Positions 17,919 through 31,696 of a stretch of 64,000 bases of DNA are shown here, one piece after another. Under the pieces are notes generated by a model that searched no databases, was not told the DNA's origin, and worked only from the letters and a program-made list of their open reading frames with translations. The DNA is taken from NCBI GenBank assembly GCA_014871385.1, contig CM026432.1:6039224-6103223 (forward strand), given 5' to 3'. The position numbers and the translations under genes are program-made. Positions within the stretch are counted from its first letter, which is position 1, and every line of letters starts with the position of its first letter. Source of the DNA: Ceratodon purpureus. Its lineage: Eukaryota; Streptophyta; Bryopsida; Pseudoditrichales; Ditrichaceae.

Positions 17919-20532
17919 AAGGAGTCTCAATCTTTTAAGGTTTCAGGTCTTTTAGGTCATTCCTGAAAATCATGATAATTTGATTGGATGGGCATGTTTC
18001 TGAACATGGGGAATAGGTCAGAATGGTTCAGCAAAATGGACAGGATGTGGATACGCCTCGTCTTCTTGTGATGCTTATAGATCGCACTCGAATGAAGCCA
18101 CACAAAGGTCAGAAAACAATTGCCAGAGAAGAGTATACATCAATCATTTATTGAAATTCCTTTAAATGTTATCATTTAGGTAGATTCTGTAAATGTTATC
18201 ATTTATCATTCAGAGTTGTTGCTCCTGTAATAATAGCTTAAGGTCGTCGAATTCCATATTTACTGCATCTAGGTAATTCTTCATTTCTCAAGTGAGTAGT
18301 TCATAAAGTTAAGGCTTTTTCAGCTTTGTTGAGCACGTGGTGGAGCCTTGTATTGGGTTGCCAATCTGAGCCTCAGCTTGATGCTGGTACTGCAGTCTGA
18401 AAGGGAGCGGAATGCTGCTATTTTGCTGGCTAGGCGATTTTCTCGTGATCAAAACGTAACTGTTTTAAAACGCATGTCATATACACTCCACTGCAAATTT
18501 CATCGATCATCACAAACCTCGGTTAACTTGACATATCTTGTTAACATGCATTTGCTTGCCTCATTGGTACTGTAGAATATTTTACTGACTGAAATATATC
18601 TCCTTGGAACAGGTGACACTGTTTGGAACTGAGGATGGAATTTCAATTGCAAGAATACCTTCGACTACTTCTATAAACTGTATCTCATCCAATAGATCTT
18701 GTAGAATATAGCGAAGGTGAGGCACTGAAGTTGTAGCATCTTCTGGAATTCGTTCTTATTCTTTTGCATTTGGACCGGGTATTTTACTCAATTACCACTA
18801 CTCCAAGGATTTTTGTTCATTATTTTCAGGTTATAGAACATATTCTTTACCCTTGGTTTGTATTGCGAAATTATCAAAATTGATAATAGAGAATTTTCCT
18901 GGCAATGTATTAGATTCATATATAAACCAAATACGAACCTCAGAGTCAGCACCCATAGCTCAATATCGTGCAGTGGTGCGCTTGGCCGTTTTATTGCCTG
19001 GTGGCATTTTTATATGGGCATGGAATGATGTTTGCTCACGGGATCAATCAGCTGCGACAGTAGTGGATTTCTCGTCAACTCAAGCATGTGTCTAGTTGTC
19101 AAAGGTAGTTTTACACTTGCTGGTTTTCAAATTGTTGGTGATTCTATCTGAAGATCTCTAGAGCACACTAGCAAATGGAAGTAACATTTGCAAAACGCCA
19201 TTTAGAAGCTCAATCATAGTTATGGCCGTTGCATCTCTGTGCCTATCAAAGTGGTAGAATTTGAAGCCTGCAAAGGGTAACTAGAATCAACTTTGAAACT
19301 CCACCAAAAATTGAGATTTTGATATTTTTGAAAAATAAAAATTTCTATGTATAGAGAAGGCGATAAGAGCATGTTCTTACCGTTTGGATTTCCAATCCAA
19401 GTTTTCTTCATATGCTATTTTTATTGTCCAAAAACGGCCTTTGTTTCTGAATTTCAGTATACCCCCAGCGGAAAATGATTTTTTTTTGCGACTTTACACA
19501 ACTCTTTTAAATATAATTTTCTTAGAACAATTAGCCAGCTTAGTCTTCTTTGACGTGCATCAAAACCACCAAAATCCATAATGCAAAAAAAATGGTTTTT
19601 TGGGCCTTCAAAACTCTGTTATCCCTTTTTTGGCAAGGAATAAAAACTTGTTTTTCTACCTTGAACTTGCAATTGGTAAAGAAATGCGTGTGTGAGATTT
19701 GGTGGACACGTAGACATAGAAGTAAGCTAAATTTAGACTGGATCCTAATATATATTTAAACATAGTTTCAAGTTTTAAAAAAAGGTCAAGACAGTTCAAG
19801 AGTAATTGGGTATCCAATTTTCCTTCATTAAACAATCTTCAATTAATTACTGTTTTACCCTCCGAAGTGTGGTTGTTCCTGCCGAGCAGGACAAAAAAAA
19901 ACTTTTCACTCAAGTTCAAACCTTATGATTGTGCATAAAATTAGGAGTTACAATGTAAAATTTTGTGCACACATACATGTACGAATTAGGTCTTACATCC
20001 TACAACTAGATTCCCCTAAATACGTTGAAGTTTGCATAATTCTAGAGGTAAAGCAAGGTAAACTCGTAATTGGATTTTTGATTTTATGGCAAAATGATTT
20101 ACGCGTTACTTCAATTCTATGGAAGAACTTTTGCATGCGGTTTTGGTGGAATAGCCCACCCCTCTTCTTGTTCATGTTCGTCTTCTATTGTTTTTTAATT
20201 TCATTCAATCATCTCTTGACTACTTCATCATGTCCTTCTTTTACATTTCTAAATGTTTTCTTTCCACCTTTCTTTTTTCATTTCGATTATGTGCCTTTCT
20301 TGAGTGCTTGTTAAAAGTAGTTTGTTGCTGATTACGAGCTTATCGTAGGTGATCTTTGTGTATTTATGATCGAATTAGATATATTTCAACGTAACTTAGA
20401 TATCACATTGTGATTGTGGAGATTCTACGGCACATGCAAGACTATAGAGACGAAAGAATGGATCGTCGAAAAAACAAGTATACCGAAACCCGATTAAATA
20501 CTTTGACTATATGATATTTGAAATGGGGATTA

Positions 20533-20616
20533 AAGGATACATAGTTTAGTAAAATTACATAAGGATACATAATTTTATAGAATTACATAAGGATATATAG
20601 TTTTGTAGAATGTGAT
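20533..20616. repeat. Short tandem repeat, 28 bp x 3
   Basis: Three diverged copies of a 28-bp unit starting AAGGATACATAGTTT at 20533, 20561 and 20589. Confidence 0.85.
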
Positions 20617-23600
20617 ACTGATATTTGAAGATCAATTATCAAATATATCTCCAAAGAAGATATATTGTCCAAGTAGATATGAAAGACATAACCATTCGTA
20701 GAGTAAACAAAATAAGCATTATGATTTTTCAATATAAATAACTTTCTCTCATGATTTTTATAAAGTACCTACTTTAAGTCGTTACTTATTCTTCAATTAT
20801 TGATTTAAGTCTTTTATTCTTCCATGCTTAACATATTAAGACCTTTATTATTCTATAGTAAATGGCTTAAGGTGTTTATTTGTTTCTCCATTCGCTTTTC
20901 ATCTTGTTATTGTTACCCTATAATTTCTGAACTTCGACTTTAACGCATTTGCATTCTTTGCCACGTCTTCTATTATTCAAATATTCACGAAAGCTTTCAT
21001 TGCCCATGTAAGTCTTCTCTCAAATCAATTGAAACATATCTCACACCAAAACACTTTTCAAATGCGGCACACCTTGAACTACCAAACTTCCTACAATATT
21101 TTGCGTCACTTGTGCTGATGCTATTAAGTGAGAATAGCTCTTGGGTGTTGTGTGAGGACATAGGTAAACACAATTCATGGTCAAAAGCATAATTTGATTA
21201 CGTTTACCGTTTGGCCTTTAGCTTCAGGGACGTTCAAATTACCACCAAAGCCTCATCTACTCCATTTCTCGTTTATCGTTATCCTGTAAGGGAGAAGAGA
21301 TTAAATTTTGTGCAATTTATAAACACTGAGTATCTCCACGCTGAAACATACACATCACAAGCTACGATCATAGAGACAAGACGTAACACAGCCAAGGCCG
21401 ACATTTGTACTGGTTTTGCTCGAATTAGAATCTCTAGGCGTCGAAGCACTCTACTCCACCGAACAGTACATGTGTAGCTTTACAGTATAATACAATGTAT
21501 GGAGTAAAACTGAAGAAAAACTCTGCTACTATAAAGGTCTGTTCCGCATGTAAGGTGAGGCCAACCAACCAAGCAACCACAACGAGCATAACATTCGTAC
21601 GAAAATCTCCATCATCGCACACAAAGCTCATCATAGTACCACACGAGCTGACAATTGAGAGCGAGATTGAGCATCCAAAGAGAGCAGTATGGCAATTGCA
21701 ACCGTAATGTATGGTTTTTCCATTAAGGATACCAATATTGGTTGAAGCAATTCCCGCACAGTGGAAGTAAGTATAACAAGATTTTTGGCGTGGTTTATCA
21801 CATGTAAATAATTGGTTATATTCACTTCTAGCATGTAGACCAAAGCATTTAAATAGTATTTTACTAATTTTAAATTTATATAAATGACTTAAATTAATAA
21901 TTGTCTCTAATTTCTTTAGAGTAAAAATTCGAGTCCCTACTTATTGAAGGGTTATTGATTAAAATCCTTTATTCTCCCATTGTAAATATGTCAAGTTTTT
22001 TTTATCTTTAGTAAATGTTAAGAATCCTTTACATTTGTACGGTAAAATTTTTTAATCCATTTATTTTCTTAAAGGACATATGTAAAGACCATTGATTATA
22101 CATATTTAACAATCAAATTTCCTTATATATTTATAATACATGTGTTCAGTTGTTTATTTCTTTATAGTAAATAGGTAAAGTATTTTGTTTTGCTATAATA
22201 AACACTAATTAGATGAAGCTTTAAATTTGATTTGTGGCGATGAATTGTATTTGAATGATAGTAAAAATGAAGGATGTTATTCTCTTTAAGAAAATGAGTA
22301 AAGACCATTAATTTTGTATAATTATTAGTTAAGGTTGTTTAAATTTTTATAAAAAAAAGTGATGAGCCCTTTAATTTTCTATATTGAAGAAGTGATATAT
22401 ATTTTTTTTTTAAATAAACTCTAATCAGATAAAGCTTAATCTGTAGCGGTGAGTTGTAGTTAATTGATAGAGAACGTCAAGAACGAACACGTGTATGGCA
22501 GAACGAGAATCTCGCTCTAAAATGATTCGGAACAACAAACATCCGTTCAACATCAATAGAATTGACAAACACTTTTGTAAATGCACAATTATACACAACA
22601 TTGGAATGTTGTATCTAAGCAACGCATATAAAATCATTTGTTCCACCGTTTTATATGCCTTAATAAAAACGTTTGAATACCTTTGTGGAAGTCTCTATCA
22701 TCAGCGGAAAACTTTATATATATAATCTATCAACCTTTTTCATATTTAAAATGACTTGTTTGCGAAATATGTTTTAAAATGTTTTTAAGATTTGGTTACA
22801 TTTCTTTAAATTGGCTGCAAATTGAGGCTATTTCAATGTTCAGTCCAGTAGAAGTTAAAGTCCAAGGAATTTTCCACGAGTACTGGGTTCGAATAGCAGG
22901 ATTGTCCTGGATTGACAAGGCTCTTAGCCAGACTTTTACAAGCCTTTTTTTGCGGGCTAGATGGAGCAATTTCATGAAGGAGAATAACCTACACGTCTAG
23001 TCAATGAATACATGCAAGAGGTGGACCAATAGTGTTTTAGTGGCCCAATGAATCGTGTGTTGCTTCGTTTTTTGTTGTTCGCGAAGATTGCCAAACTATG
23101 CTCTATTAAAGGATTGGAACTACAACATAATTTTTGAACTTCACCGTATTCTATATTTATGTAACTACGCTTAGAAATGAGTAAATTTTACATAGTTAGT
23201 AGATAAAGTCATTATAGTCTTATAATATATCTGTTGAATATATCATTGCGCTTTATTAGATAAGTAAAGTTTCTTAATTTCATATAATAATTAAGCGAAG
23301 ATAAAATAAAATTTTATATAACAATTAATAACCTCTTTAATATAATTAACCTCTTTAATATATTGAATGACCTCTTTAATAAGTTCTTTAATATAATTAA
23401 TTTCATATAACAATGAATAACTTACTTATAACGACATTTGCAAATATGAAAACCTGGGTTGCAAAAACACTAAAGAGGACAGCCACTTCAAGCCAATGGA
23501 CTACCCAATGCAAGATTGGGCACGTTGATTTAAATGATCAATCTCTTACAGTTAATTCCGTTTTTTAGTGGAATTCGTAATAGTGTGACCACAATTCACC

Positions 23601-26600
23601 GAAAACCGCTAAACAGTACATGAAAGAGTTAAACAATACTTTATTTTGATAGAATTGGTACGCGTTTCAACCTCCTTAGCCATTTCGCAATTTCCATTGA
23701 AACTCATGTGGAATAAAAGACTAAAATTTATTAATTTAAAAGACTTAAAGATCATACTATGTTGTCTTTTTACGTAAAGCAAATGAATTTAGTGCCATTT
23801 GCATACTGAAAAAATACCTAAAACTTGATGATTGACAACCAAATTAATCGAAACATCAAACATCTTGTAGATTTTATTTTTCCATAAACAATTTAAATTT
23901 AAAAAGACATATCTGGTCAATTAAATGTTTGTTAAATATTCTTAACTATTTGGTGCTGATACTTCAATAATACGCATTTGAGATCGATCCATTTAACTAA
24001 TTTGTGTTAATTTTTCATATTCGAAGCAAGAACTTGCATTGTTCGCATAATACATCAATACATTAAATCAAGGTCCTGCATAATTGGCACAGGAACTTTG
24101 ACTAACTGCAACAATGAAAGTTCCTGCTACAAATATGAAGCATAACATAGGTAAATACCCTTCCTGTAGATTTTGATTTTTTTGAGAATGTGCGCCGGAG
24201 AGGCGGTCCAATTTTTTCATTGGTATAGTGGTTTATTGCAGGTACACTTGAAGCTTGAAGCTTTCGAATAAGGTAATAAACTGCAATATGCGAATAATTA
24301 TAATATAATTTTATCATATTAGTTTTGCGCAATTTTTACGTCTTAAAACAGGAAATCTAAAAGACATAAAGATAAAAACTACGGCTAATAGTTTGGTCTT
24401 GCATGTCATTATTATGGCTTCTCTAAGTTTAAAAATAGTAAGGTCGTGCGTTTTGCAACCGCGTTTCCACTCGCCAAGGTGGTCGCTGCCTTTCAAATGT
24501 ATTTAAGGTAATTATAAGAAAATTTCATTGAATGTTTGTTACCTTAAGGCTCACTAAGTTTTGCCATCTTCAAACTGTAGAAGTCGAATTTAAAAGAATT
24601 CGAAGGTCTTCTATTATGCAAGTGCATAATCAGCTGACTTTTTGTAACATTATTATAAATCTAAGAGTTTTTTATGTTGTTTAACATTATTATAAATCTA
24701 ATAAGCTAGTGTTTTTAATGATTGCATATGCAATGTTAAAATTTGAAGCATTTCAAAAGTTAATAACAATATTATGTAGAAATGGAGTCAAGCTAGGACT
24801 AACGATTGCTGTACATGGACAGAACTTTCTAGTACTCTTCAACATTAACTTTCGATTTAATTAAACGATTTTTTGACTATTAGTTGAAGACTTAATTTTT
24901 GAATGTTAACAAGAGATTCCTTGACGTGAGCATTTCAAGGACTACACACGCAAACTGGCTAGGCACATTGAGAGGAATGGTTACCACCTCGCAATATCCT
25001 ATGGTCCCAAATCAGGAGGTATTGATTGAGGATGGATGAGAAGTGAGTGTTCAAACGAATCGGATCTATGTCACAATTTCTTCTTTAAATCATCGAATTT
25101 AAATATAGTTGGTTTATTTACAAGTCGATTCTTTGCAATTGTGACTTCAAATTCATATGCGGTGCATATTTATTTGTCCTCAAATTTATCCATTTCTGGT
25201 AATGGATGCCGGTGATGACATATAATTAGATATCACTTGGATAATGATATACCAGATTGTCTGATGAGTTTGTGCAATTGTTTTTGCTTATCGTGATTCT
25301 TCGGAGAACAATGCCGAGTACATCGAGAGTATAGCGCATAAACTTTTTGGCGATGCTGCGCATGACTGCATGTCATGACTTAACATGATGTTTCTAATCA
25401 TTATACTTATCTTTTTGTAAACAAGAAGTTTCATATAAATTAGACGTATTGAAAGGTTGTGCTGCAATGCACTACCATTATATATTTTTGAATGGAATAT
25501 TGCTCTTTGTGATTAAAGTGACAAATGCAGTGCTTATTTTTTTTCTCTCAAATATTTTGATCTTTACATAATTTTCTTGTTAAAAGAACAAATTTTTAAC
25601 ATTTGATAAACTTTAGAATGATTTACGATTTTTGTGTTTATGAAATATGAATCTATCTATAAATTGTTTTACCTCAAAAATCTCATATAGTTTTGGACCT
25701 AAGCTTGGAAGTTCCTCGAGGGTCTTATTATAAACGGCTTGCGAACGAGATTCCTTTAGATTTGAATTAAATTCAACTGTGTCCAACTGCCTGAGTTATG
25801 TCTTCAAATACTTGGAAAAGGAACACACGTAGTTTTATGTGATAAATAGAGGCATTTATGATTAAATAACATGTATTTATAAATAACGAGTATATTATTA
25901 AATTATGTTCAAATTAAAGAGCATACAAACAGTTTAATTTCATTGATTTCTGTTTGCTCACTCAAATTAGATAAAACGTAATGCATATATCAATCACGAT
26001 GTCGTGAATTAGTCAAAAACATTGCTGAAATTTTCGCATGACAACAAAAGCAGACAATGGAGGGCATTGTAAATATTGTAAAGGTAATTTGTACATAATA
26101 GAATTTATTGCGCAAATACATATATTTTCATGAATTTTACTAGTCGCCAACTTATACTCATAAACGTAAATAAAGTTTTTTTTAAAAAAAAAACTAAACT
26201 TAAAGAAATCAGTTTTAATTTTGTTTGATAATAATTTTAAAAAGGTCGTATTGTTTTTTTGAAGTCCTTTACTTTTAAGAAAAACTCAATATTACAACAT
26301 TTTAATGTCTAGTATTTTTTTTTTTATGACAAATGTGTTATGGCAAAATTTAGGCCACTAGACTGTCGCTTAAGGTTTCACAAGATTTAGTATATTGAGA
26401 ATATAGTGTCATTCAGGAGAATCGAATTGAGTAAATTATTTTTTTAAATGCAAGTCAATTTAAAAATTTAGAAATAAGTCAATTTAAGTAGTACAATGTT
26501 TTTATTAATTTGGCATTGAAATTTGCAAGGTTTTTAGGATTTCTCATATTAGATATTGTGACACTTTTGAAAATTGTCAACAAGTGACATATAAAAGTCG

Positions 26601-28938
26601 ACTTCTACAATATGAAGATGGCGAAAATGAGTGAGGCTTTACAAATGGCGTTCAAGAGTAACACTAAAAAGCTTGTAAATGAATAGATGAAACTAAGGAT
26701 ATATTCGCAAATTTTGTGAAATTATGCAAACAAGACGATTATGAAATTTTTATTCATTAAATGATTAATTAAACGACAATTAAATGATTTCTTGTAAGAA
26801 ACCAAAATTCGATGTTAAATTAGCGTTTTTGTTGTAAGTTTGTAATTTTGTTTCTCACAGATAACTTAGGTCCACATCTAAAGGATCTGTGGCTCATTAC
26901 TATATAAAAGATCTTAATTGTCAATTTGACACCTTTACTTTGAAAAATTGTAGGAAATGACAAGTATTTTAGCAACAACAACGGCGGATAGAGATTAATG
27001 TGAAACTTTAAATTAAACTTCATTATTAAATATTTATAGGCATTATGATGTGAATATATTATATATGTACAAAACATATATGTATTTTTTTCCATAAGTC
27101 CTAGTCGATGTTTTAAAACGCTGTCATTAACGCATGAATTCGATTGCTGTTAATTTACTTTGCAATGTGTAAGAAATTACATTAAATCAAAATTACATGA
27201 AATTGAAACGAGGCATGAGACTCCAAAAAAAAAAAAAAAAAAAAAACGTGGCATGATACTTAAAGTAGGCATAAAAAATGTTTTACAAAAACTCGTTAAA
27301 TCTCTAAATATGATACTCTGAATTATAATTTGATATATAAAAACAATAAATTAGTTACCTGGATATGCGTCTACAACATATAACATGCTTATGCTAGAGA
27401 AATCAACATTGCTAGTAGGTTTTTGTGTTCTTGCTTGGCTTTGCGGTGGTCGTTTTTTTATTTCTCTTATAACGGTGGAATCAATGGTTTCACCTCACTC
27501 AAAAAGAATAAAAATAATAATCAATGTTGTCTTTGGATCGATCACAATGGAAAGCATAAAATGATGAGTGCAAAATTATGACATACGTCTCAAAACTGTC
27601 AAATTTTACTTTAAAAAGAACATTATGCTCTGATCATACTACTTTTATAAATGTTTTAGACGAGTTTGTTATTTAAACTTTTAAAAAACAACATTATGCC
27701 TTGAAAATACAAGATTTTTGAATGTTTGGAACGACTGATCTATTTAAATTTTTAAAAACTCATCATAAAGATAAAAATTAAGACGGTGTACAAATTTGAT
27801 ACATAGAGATAAAAAACTTTAAAATCACAGTACACTATTAACATAAAAAAATAAAATTATAATTTAAATTTAAAAACGATCAAATGGAAACAGCTTAGGT
27901 CCAAATCAGATTAAGGTATTTGTCTTTACGTGGGACATGTGAAATGTGAATATCGCCAAAACTGAGAAAAAAAAAGGAAAGGTAAAAAAGGGAAACGAAT
28001 GAAGATGGGTAATAAGAGAATATTTGAAAAAGTTGTCGTTCGCCAGCTAAGCTCTGCCTGAGTAGGTTCGCAAATTAATGCTTTTTCGGTTTTTAATGAT
28101 TTTCTAACTAAACAAAATGAGAATATATAACAGAAAGGATAGATGAGCATGTAGAACTAGAAAAAAGTCGATTGGAAGAAATTCAAAACAATAAAAAAGG
28201 AACAGGAACAAGAAGAATGGAAAGCCATCTCGTCAAGAGTCATGGGGCTTGAGTTCATGCTAGTGAACTGAATTCTCGAAATTAACTTAATTTAAAACTA
28301 CACCATGAAGTCCTCAAGTTGCCTGCTTACGGTCTCCAGTATTTTACATGGTACTTTTAATAGCAACTAAGTACAGCTAAGATTCCGGGAAATGACTATA
28401 GTTGAAGAAAACCGCATGAACCCTAAAGACGGCTCCAGAACTGGACTGCAACCTACAATTCTATTTTACCTTCGAGACAATACTTGCAGAGCTGTTAGAG
28501 AGTTAGTTTACGGAAGCAGGCCTGCCGACCTAACTCAGTGTTTGCTATGTCTTGAATACTTCGGCGCTTGCATCTCCAATCTCTTACTTCGCTTAAGTCT
28601 GTCGCTTGATGTGGACCCCACATGTTGGGTGTTGAGTACTCTAGCGTCTGAGGTCCCGTCTTTGTGAGAGAGAAATACCGAGTGCAAGGATGGGGAGTGA
28701 AGGATGAGTTGATTTCAGTTACCGATGTGACATCTTGGGTTCTGGTGCATGGTTTTTAGGGTTTGCTCCCGAAATGAATAGCCCTACGTCTTCCTCAGTT
28801 ATCAGACCTGCCGCTATGATACAAGGAAAGTCGAGTTCTTCGTCACTCTATCTTGGTATATGTGTTGTTGTACCTTGAGCTATTGGGGTTGATGGTGTCT
28901 CTTTGAGGGGTTTTTGTTTGGTGAATTCTTGCAGCACA

Positions 28939-29646
28939 ATGGCTGATGGTCGGGGAAATCTTTGTGGATGGCTCTCTCATGTTCATTACGTACTGGAACG
29001 TAAACAGATGCGCTACCCAGCCACCCCTGCTTTGGGCCGCCTGTTGATGACAACCTCTCTTGTCCATCCCCGGTGGAATCCCTCAGTGTGGGAGGACATT
29101 CGCCGTTTGGAAGCCTTAACTGGGGTGAGCTTCCACGAGTATCTGATGAACCGAGTAATTCCAGTGCTTGCTGATCCGGGAACCTGTGTAGTTCGACCTG
29201 GGAATATCTCTAATCAACTCGACCCAGATGCGCACTCCGTGGCTGCTCCACCGACTTCCGGTGACTACCCTCTGGCAAGGAATCGCACCCTTTGTCAAAA
29301 AGGGAAGGGTAAGCTGGTTGAGAGCTCCCCCGAGTCACATGGCCGCAGTGGAGAGCAGCATCGTGGTGGGGATTCTTCTTGCTTCGAAGATCCTGGTGCT
29401 CTTGATGGTTTAGTGGCTGTGGGGGATGGCGTCGGCCCGCTGCGAATTCTCCAGCCTGTGCTTTCTGATGGTACAAGGGTGGTGGCCGTTGCAAAGGATG
29501 TTGAAGCGAAGCCGAAGGCCGAGGATAATTCACCGATCACCCTTGTGCCATATTCCGATACCCCTGATTCTGATGATTTTGCATGCGAACTTGCTCGCTT
29601 GGGCCAAGTGCACTCCACTGCGTCGACTCCAGTCCAGGGAAAGTGA
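28939..29646 (+). CDS. Protein of unknown family (type X, copy 1), left of the tandem array
   Basis: 235 aa from the ATG at 28939. The frame is open 12 codons further upstream, but a splice-acceptor-like TTCTTGCAG sits just before the ATG, so the 5' leader may be spliced. Residues 1-80 (MADGRGNLCGWLSHVHYVL, then a segment with VHPRWNPSVWEDIRRLEAL and GVSFHEYLMN) can be aligned with the start of the gene at 42404. The rest is low-complexity, Ser/Gly/Asp-rich, ending SDTPDSDDFACELARLG. No known domain was recognised. Codon use and GC content are well above the AT-rich flank. Confidence 0.5.
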   Translation: MADGRGNLCGWLSHVHYVLERKQMRYPATPALGRLLMTTSLVHPRWNPSVWEDIRRLEALTGVSFHEYLMNRVIPVLADPGTCVVRPGNISNQLDPDAHSVAAPPTSGDYPLARNRTLCQKGKGKLVESSPESHGRSGEQHRGGDSSCFEDPGALDGLVAVGDGVGPLRILQPVLSDGTRVVAVAKDVEAKPKAEDNSPITLVPYSDTPDSDDFACELARLGQVHSTASTPVQGK

Positions 29647-30183
29647 AGAAGTGAGGGTGATGGCTTGGCTTCTTTGGTTCGGTGCCGAGTTATCATGACC
29701 TAAATGTCGGGTTGCTCAGGTCACAGAGCTCTGAGTGTTACGAGAGTAGAGTAACTTGAGGTACTCTCTCTGAACGGCTAGGTGTTACCAGTCACATTCG
29801 CGCACCAAGGATAAGTCCTCGCGAACCAATTCTCCCGAACTGTGGAATTTTGTAAATATTACCTGGCCGATTCTGCGTGTTGCGGATGTACTTGTGGAGC
29901 CCTCCTGTTAATATGAAGAATGGATGGTTCTTAAAAAAACCTGTTGTATCTTGATGTGAATATGGATTCTTGCGATGTAAATGAGGTGTGGTATTCTCAT
30001 GTCATGTTGTCATCTTGTGATCTGGATGTCGTGTGTTAGTTTTTTCGATGCAGGCATGGGTATGCTTGATCGTGGGTTATGGCTATTTCCTTTCCATCCG
30101 CAGCCATACAATCTGGCATGTCTTAATGATATTGCTCTGATACTGCAAGTTCGATATATATTTGAACCATGTTCCGTGGCATT

Positions 30184-30197
30184 TGGCGCTGGCGTCG
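30184..30197. repeat. GGCGCC palindrome, three changes
   Basis: TGGCGCTGGCGTCG; the changes are all transitions, consistent with decay of a methylated site. Confidence 0.65.
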
Positions 30198-30326
30198 TTG
30201 CTTAGGTCTGCATTTTTTTGTTGTCATCTAACCGGAAATTTCCTGCATAAATGCAGAGAAGCCTGTGCTCACCAATGTCCATAGCGCCATCGCCGTATAT
30301 AAATTTTGAACTGGCATCAAGATACA

Positions 30327-30340
30327 TGGCGCCGGCGCCA
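30327..30340. repeat. GGCGCC palindrome, perfect copy
   Basis: Perfect copy followed by GTTGC, 454 bp before the array. Confidence 0.95.
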
Positions 30341-30648
30341 GTTGCTTGAGAATTAGGGAACCAGTGTATAAGCAGGTAAGTATGTTTTATCATGAACAAG
30401 TGCATTTTCAGTTATTCTTTTCCAAAGAAACCATATATGCGGATGAGAAAGTGGTAAGATCTCCTTCATCTTCGCCTCCATGTTTCCAATATGCACTGAC
30501 GTTGCATAATTGGAGTAAATTAGTAAAGCTTACCTCCCAAGATAAAGAGAATCATTGTTACAGTTCTCTATTATCCCAGATATAACGCACATTAGTTCCA
30601 GGGGAGGGACCTATGAATTACCCTGGTCTAGAGTGTGGCCATCTTTGC

Positions 30649-30718
30649 AAACTCGTCTTTACAATAATCTTTACTTTCTAAACAAACTCATCTTTACAAT
30701 AATCTTTACTTTCTAAAC
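30649..30718. repeat. Direct repeat, 35 bp x 2
   Basis: Two adjacent 35-bp copies starting AAACTC(G/A)TCTTTACAAT, differing at one base. Confidence 0.9.
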
Positions 30719-31387
30719 AAGCAAAAAAATTAACTAACTTATATCACACGTAATTACTGAGCAGTCTTTAGTGATAACTCTGTATTTCAGCCTCACCAAA
30801 AGATTGTTGGCTAAGTATATCTGGTCTCATCAGAATCTACACTGCACCTGATAAAAATACACTTTCCTCGACGGTTTAAAAAAGTGGCCAACTATGCTTT
30901 TAGCCTGTTTAACATAATGGATGGTATCCTATTTATGACATGCCGAGTGAGTGCTATAGATGATAAAGTGAATGCTCTAAATCGTTGATACCGCTATTGA
31001 GGACCCTCTATTTCATTATTCTCATCAGCTGAAATTTTGTATGTATAAGTTCATATTGAAAGCCTCCTATTTCATTCATCAAATTACTGAAAATTGTAAC
31101 ATCTTCCAGATGCACAGAATTTGTTGCATCCACCATATAAGCAAACGATTTTCTGAAAAAGCAAAAGATTTCCGATTCACAAAATTGGTTGCATCCAACA
31201 TATCTCACCCTCCATGGATAGGCCAACGTAGTTAAAAATAGAAATGTGGGACCCTATTCCGAAAATTGAAGTGTACTCAATAAACTAAATTTCTGAATGA
31301 TTTAGCAGAATAATTTTTCACAATAACAATTAAAACTTAAGCCAACTAATTCTTGAATAAGCAAAAGATTTCCTACCACTGGAATCA

Positions 31388-31696
31388 ATGTTCCAGTTTA
31401 GATTTGCCTTATGTCAAGTGGGGCAGGGGAACCCGTCAAGTCTGATAAGGAGTTACGTCGATCCAATTGATTTCACTCGTTACCAGGCTTCAGCCGGGGT
31501 CTTGCTCCCATTGACGAAATTATCTCTACCGAGTGTTCAATATATAAGTGACCGCGGTGTAACTTACAATGACCATGGGGTAAATGAATTCGCAAAACTT
31601 ATCACCGTTGTGTCTTCACCGAAAATTCAATTTCAGACTTTGGAAAAGGGATACTGTCGAAAGCGGAATCCTGATTATTTGATCTTGAATTCTTAA
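31388..31696 (+). other. 102-codon ORF repeated in every array unit; coding status unknown
   Basis: The ORF starts MFQFRFALCQVGQGNPSS and recurs at 32629, 34195, 35761, 37002, 38243, 39484 and 40707. It has only three replacement positions among the copies (P/T in two units; S/V and S/N in the last). Its ATG lies in the loop and arm of the small hairpin. No homology is recognised. Conservation is explained by the recency of the array, so it does not by itself show selection. Confidence 0.25.

Larger units (their letters stand above)
16574..28938. other. Long AT-rich region without a convincing gene
   Basis: About 12 kb, strongly AT-rich from about 17 to 28.2 kb. The ORFs are short (all under 130 codons) and look random. 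Features seen are two half palindromes (17369, 17537), a full one at 17905, a 28-bp triple repeat at 20533 and a 24-bp poly(A) run near 27224. GC rises after 28.2 kb, upstream of the gene at 28939, where 28392-28667 is an unrecognised 91-codon ORF. Confidence 0.6.
29647..30780. other. Intergenic region between the gene at 28939 and the array
   Basis: Holds a degenerate palindrome (30184), a perfect one (30327) and a 35-bp direct repeat (30649). No gene is supported. Confidence 0.6.

Noticed and set aside
28392-28667. 91-codon ORF upstream of the gene at 28939
   Set aside because: It has an ATG but no recognisable motif; it could be leader sequence. Not strong enough to list as a gene.
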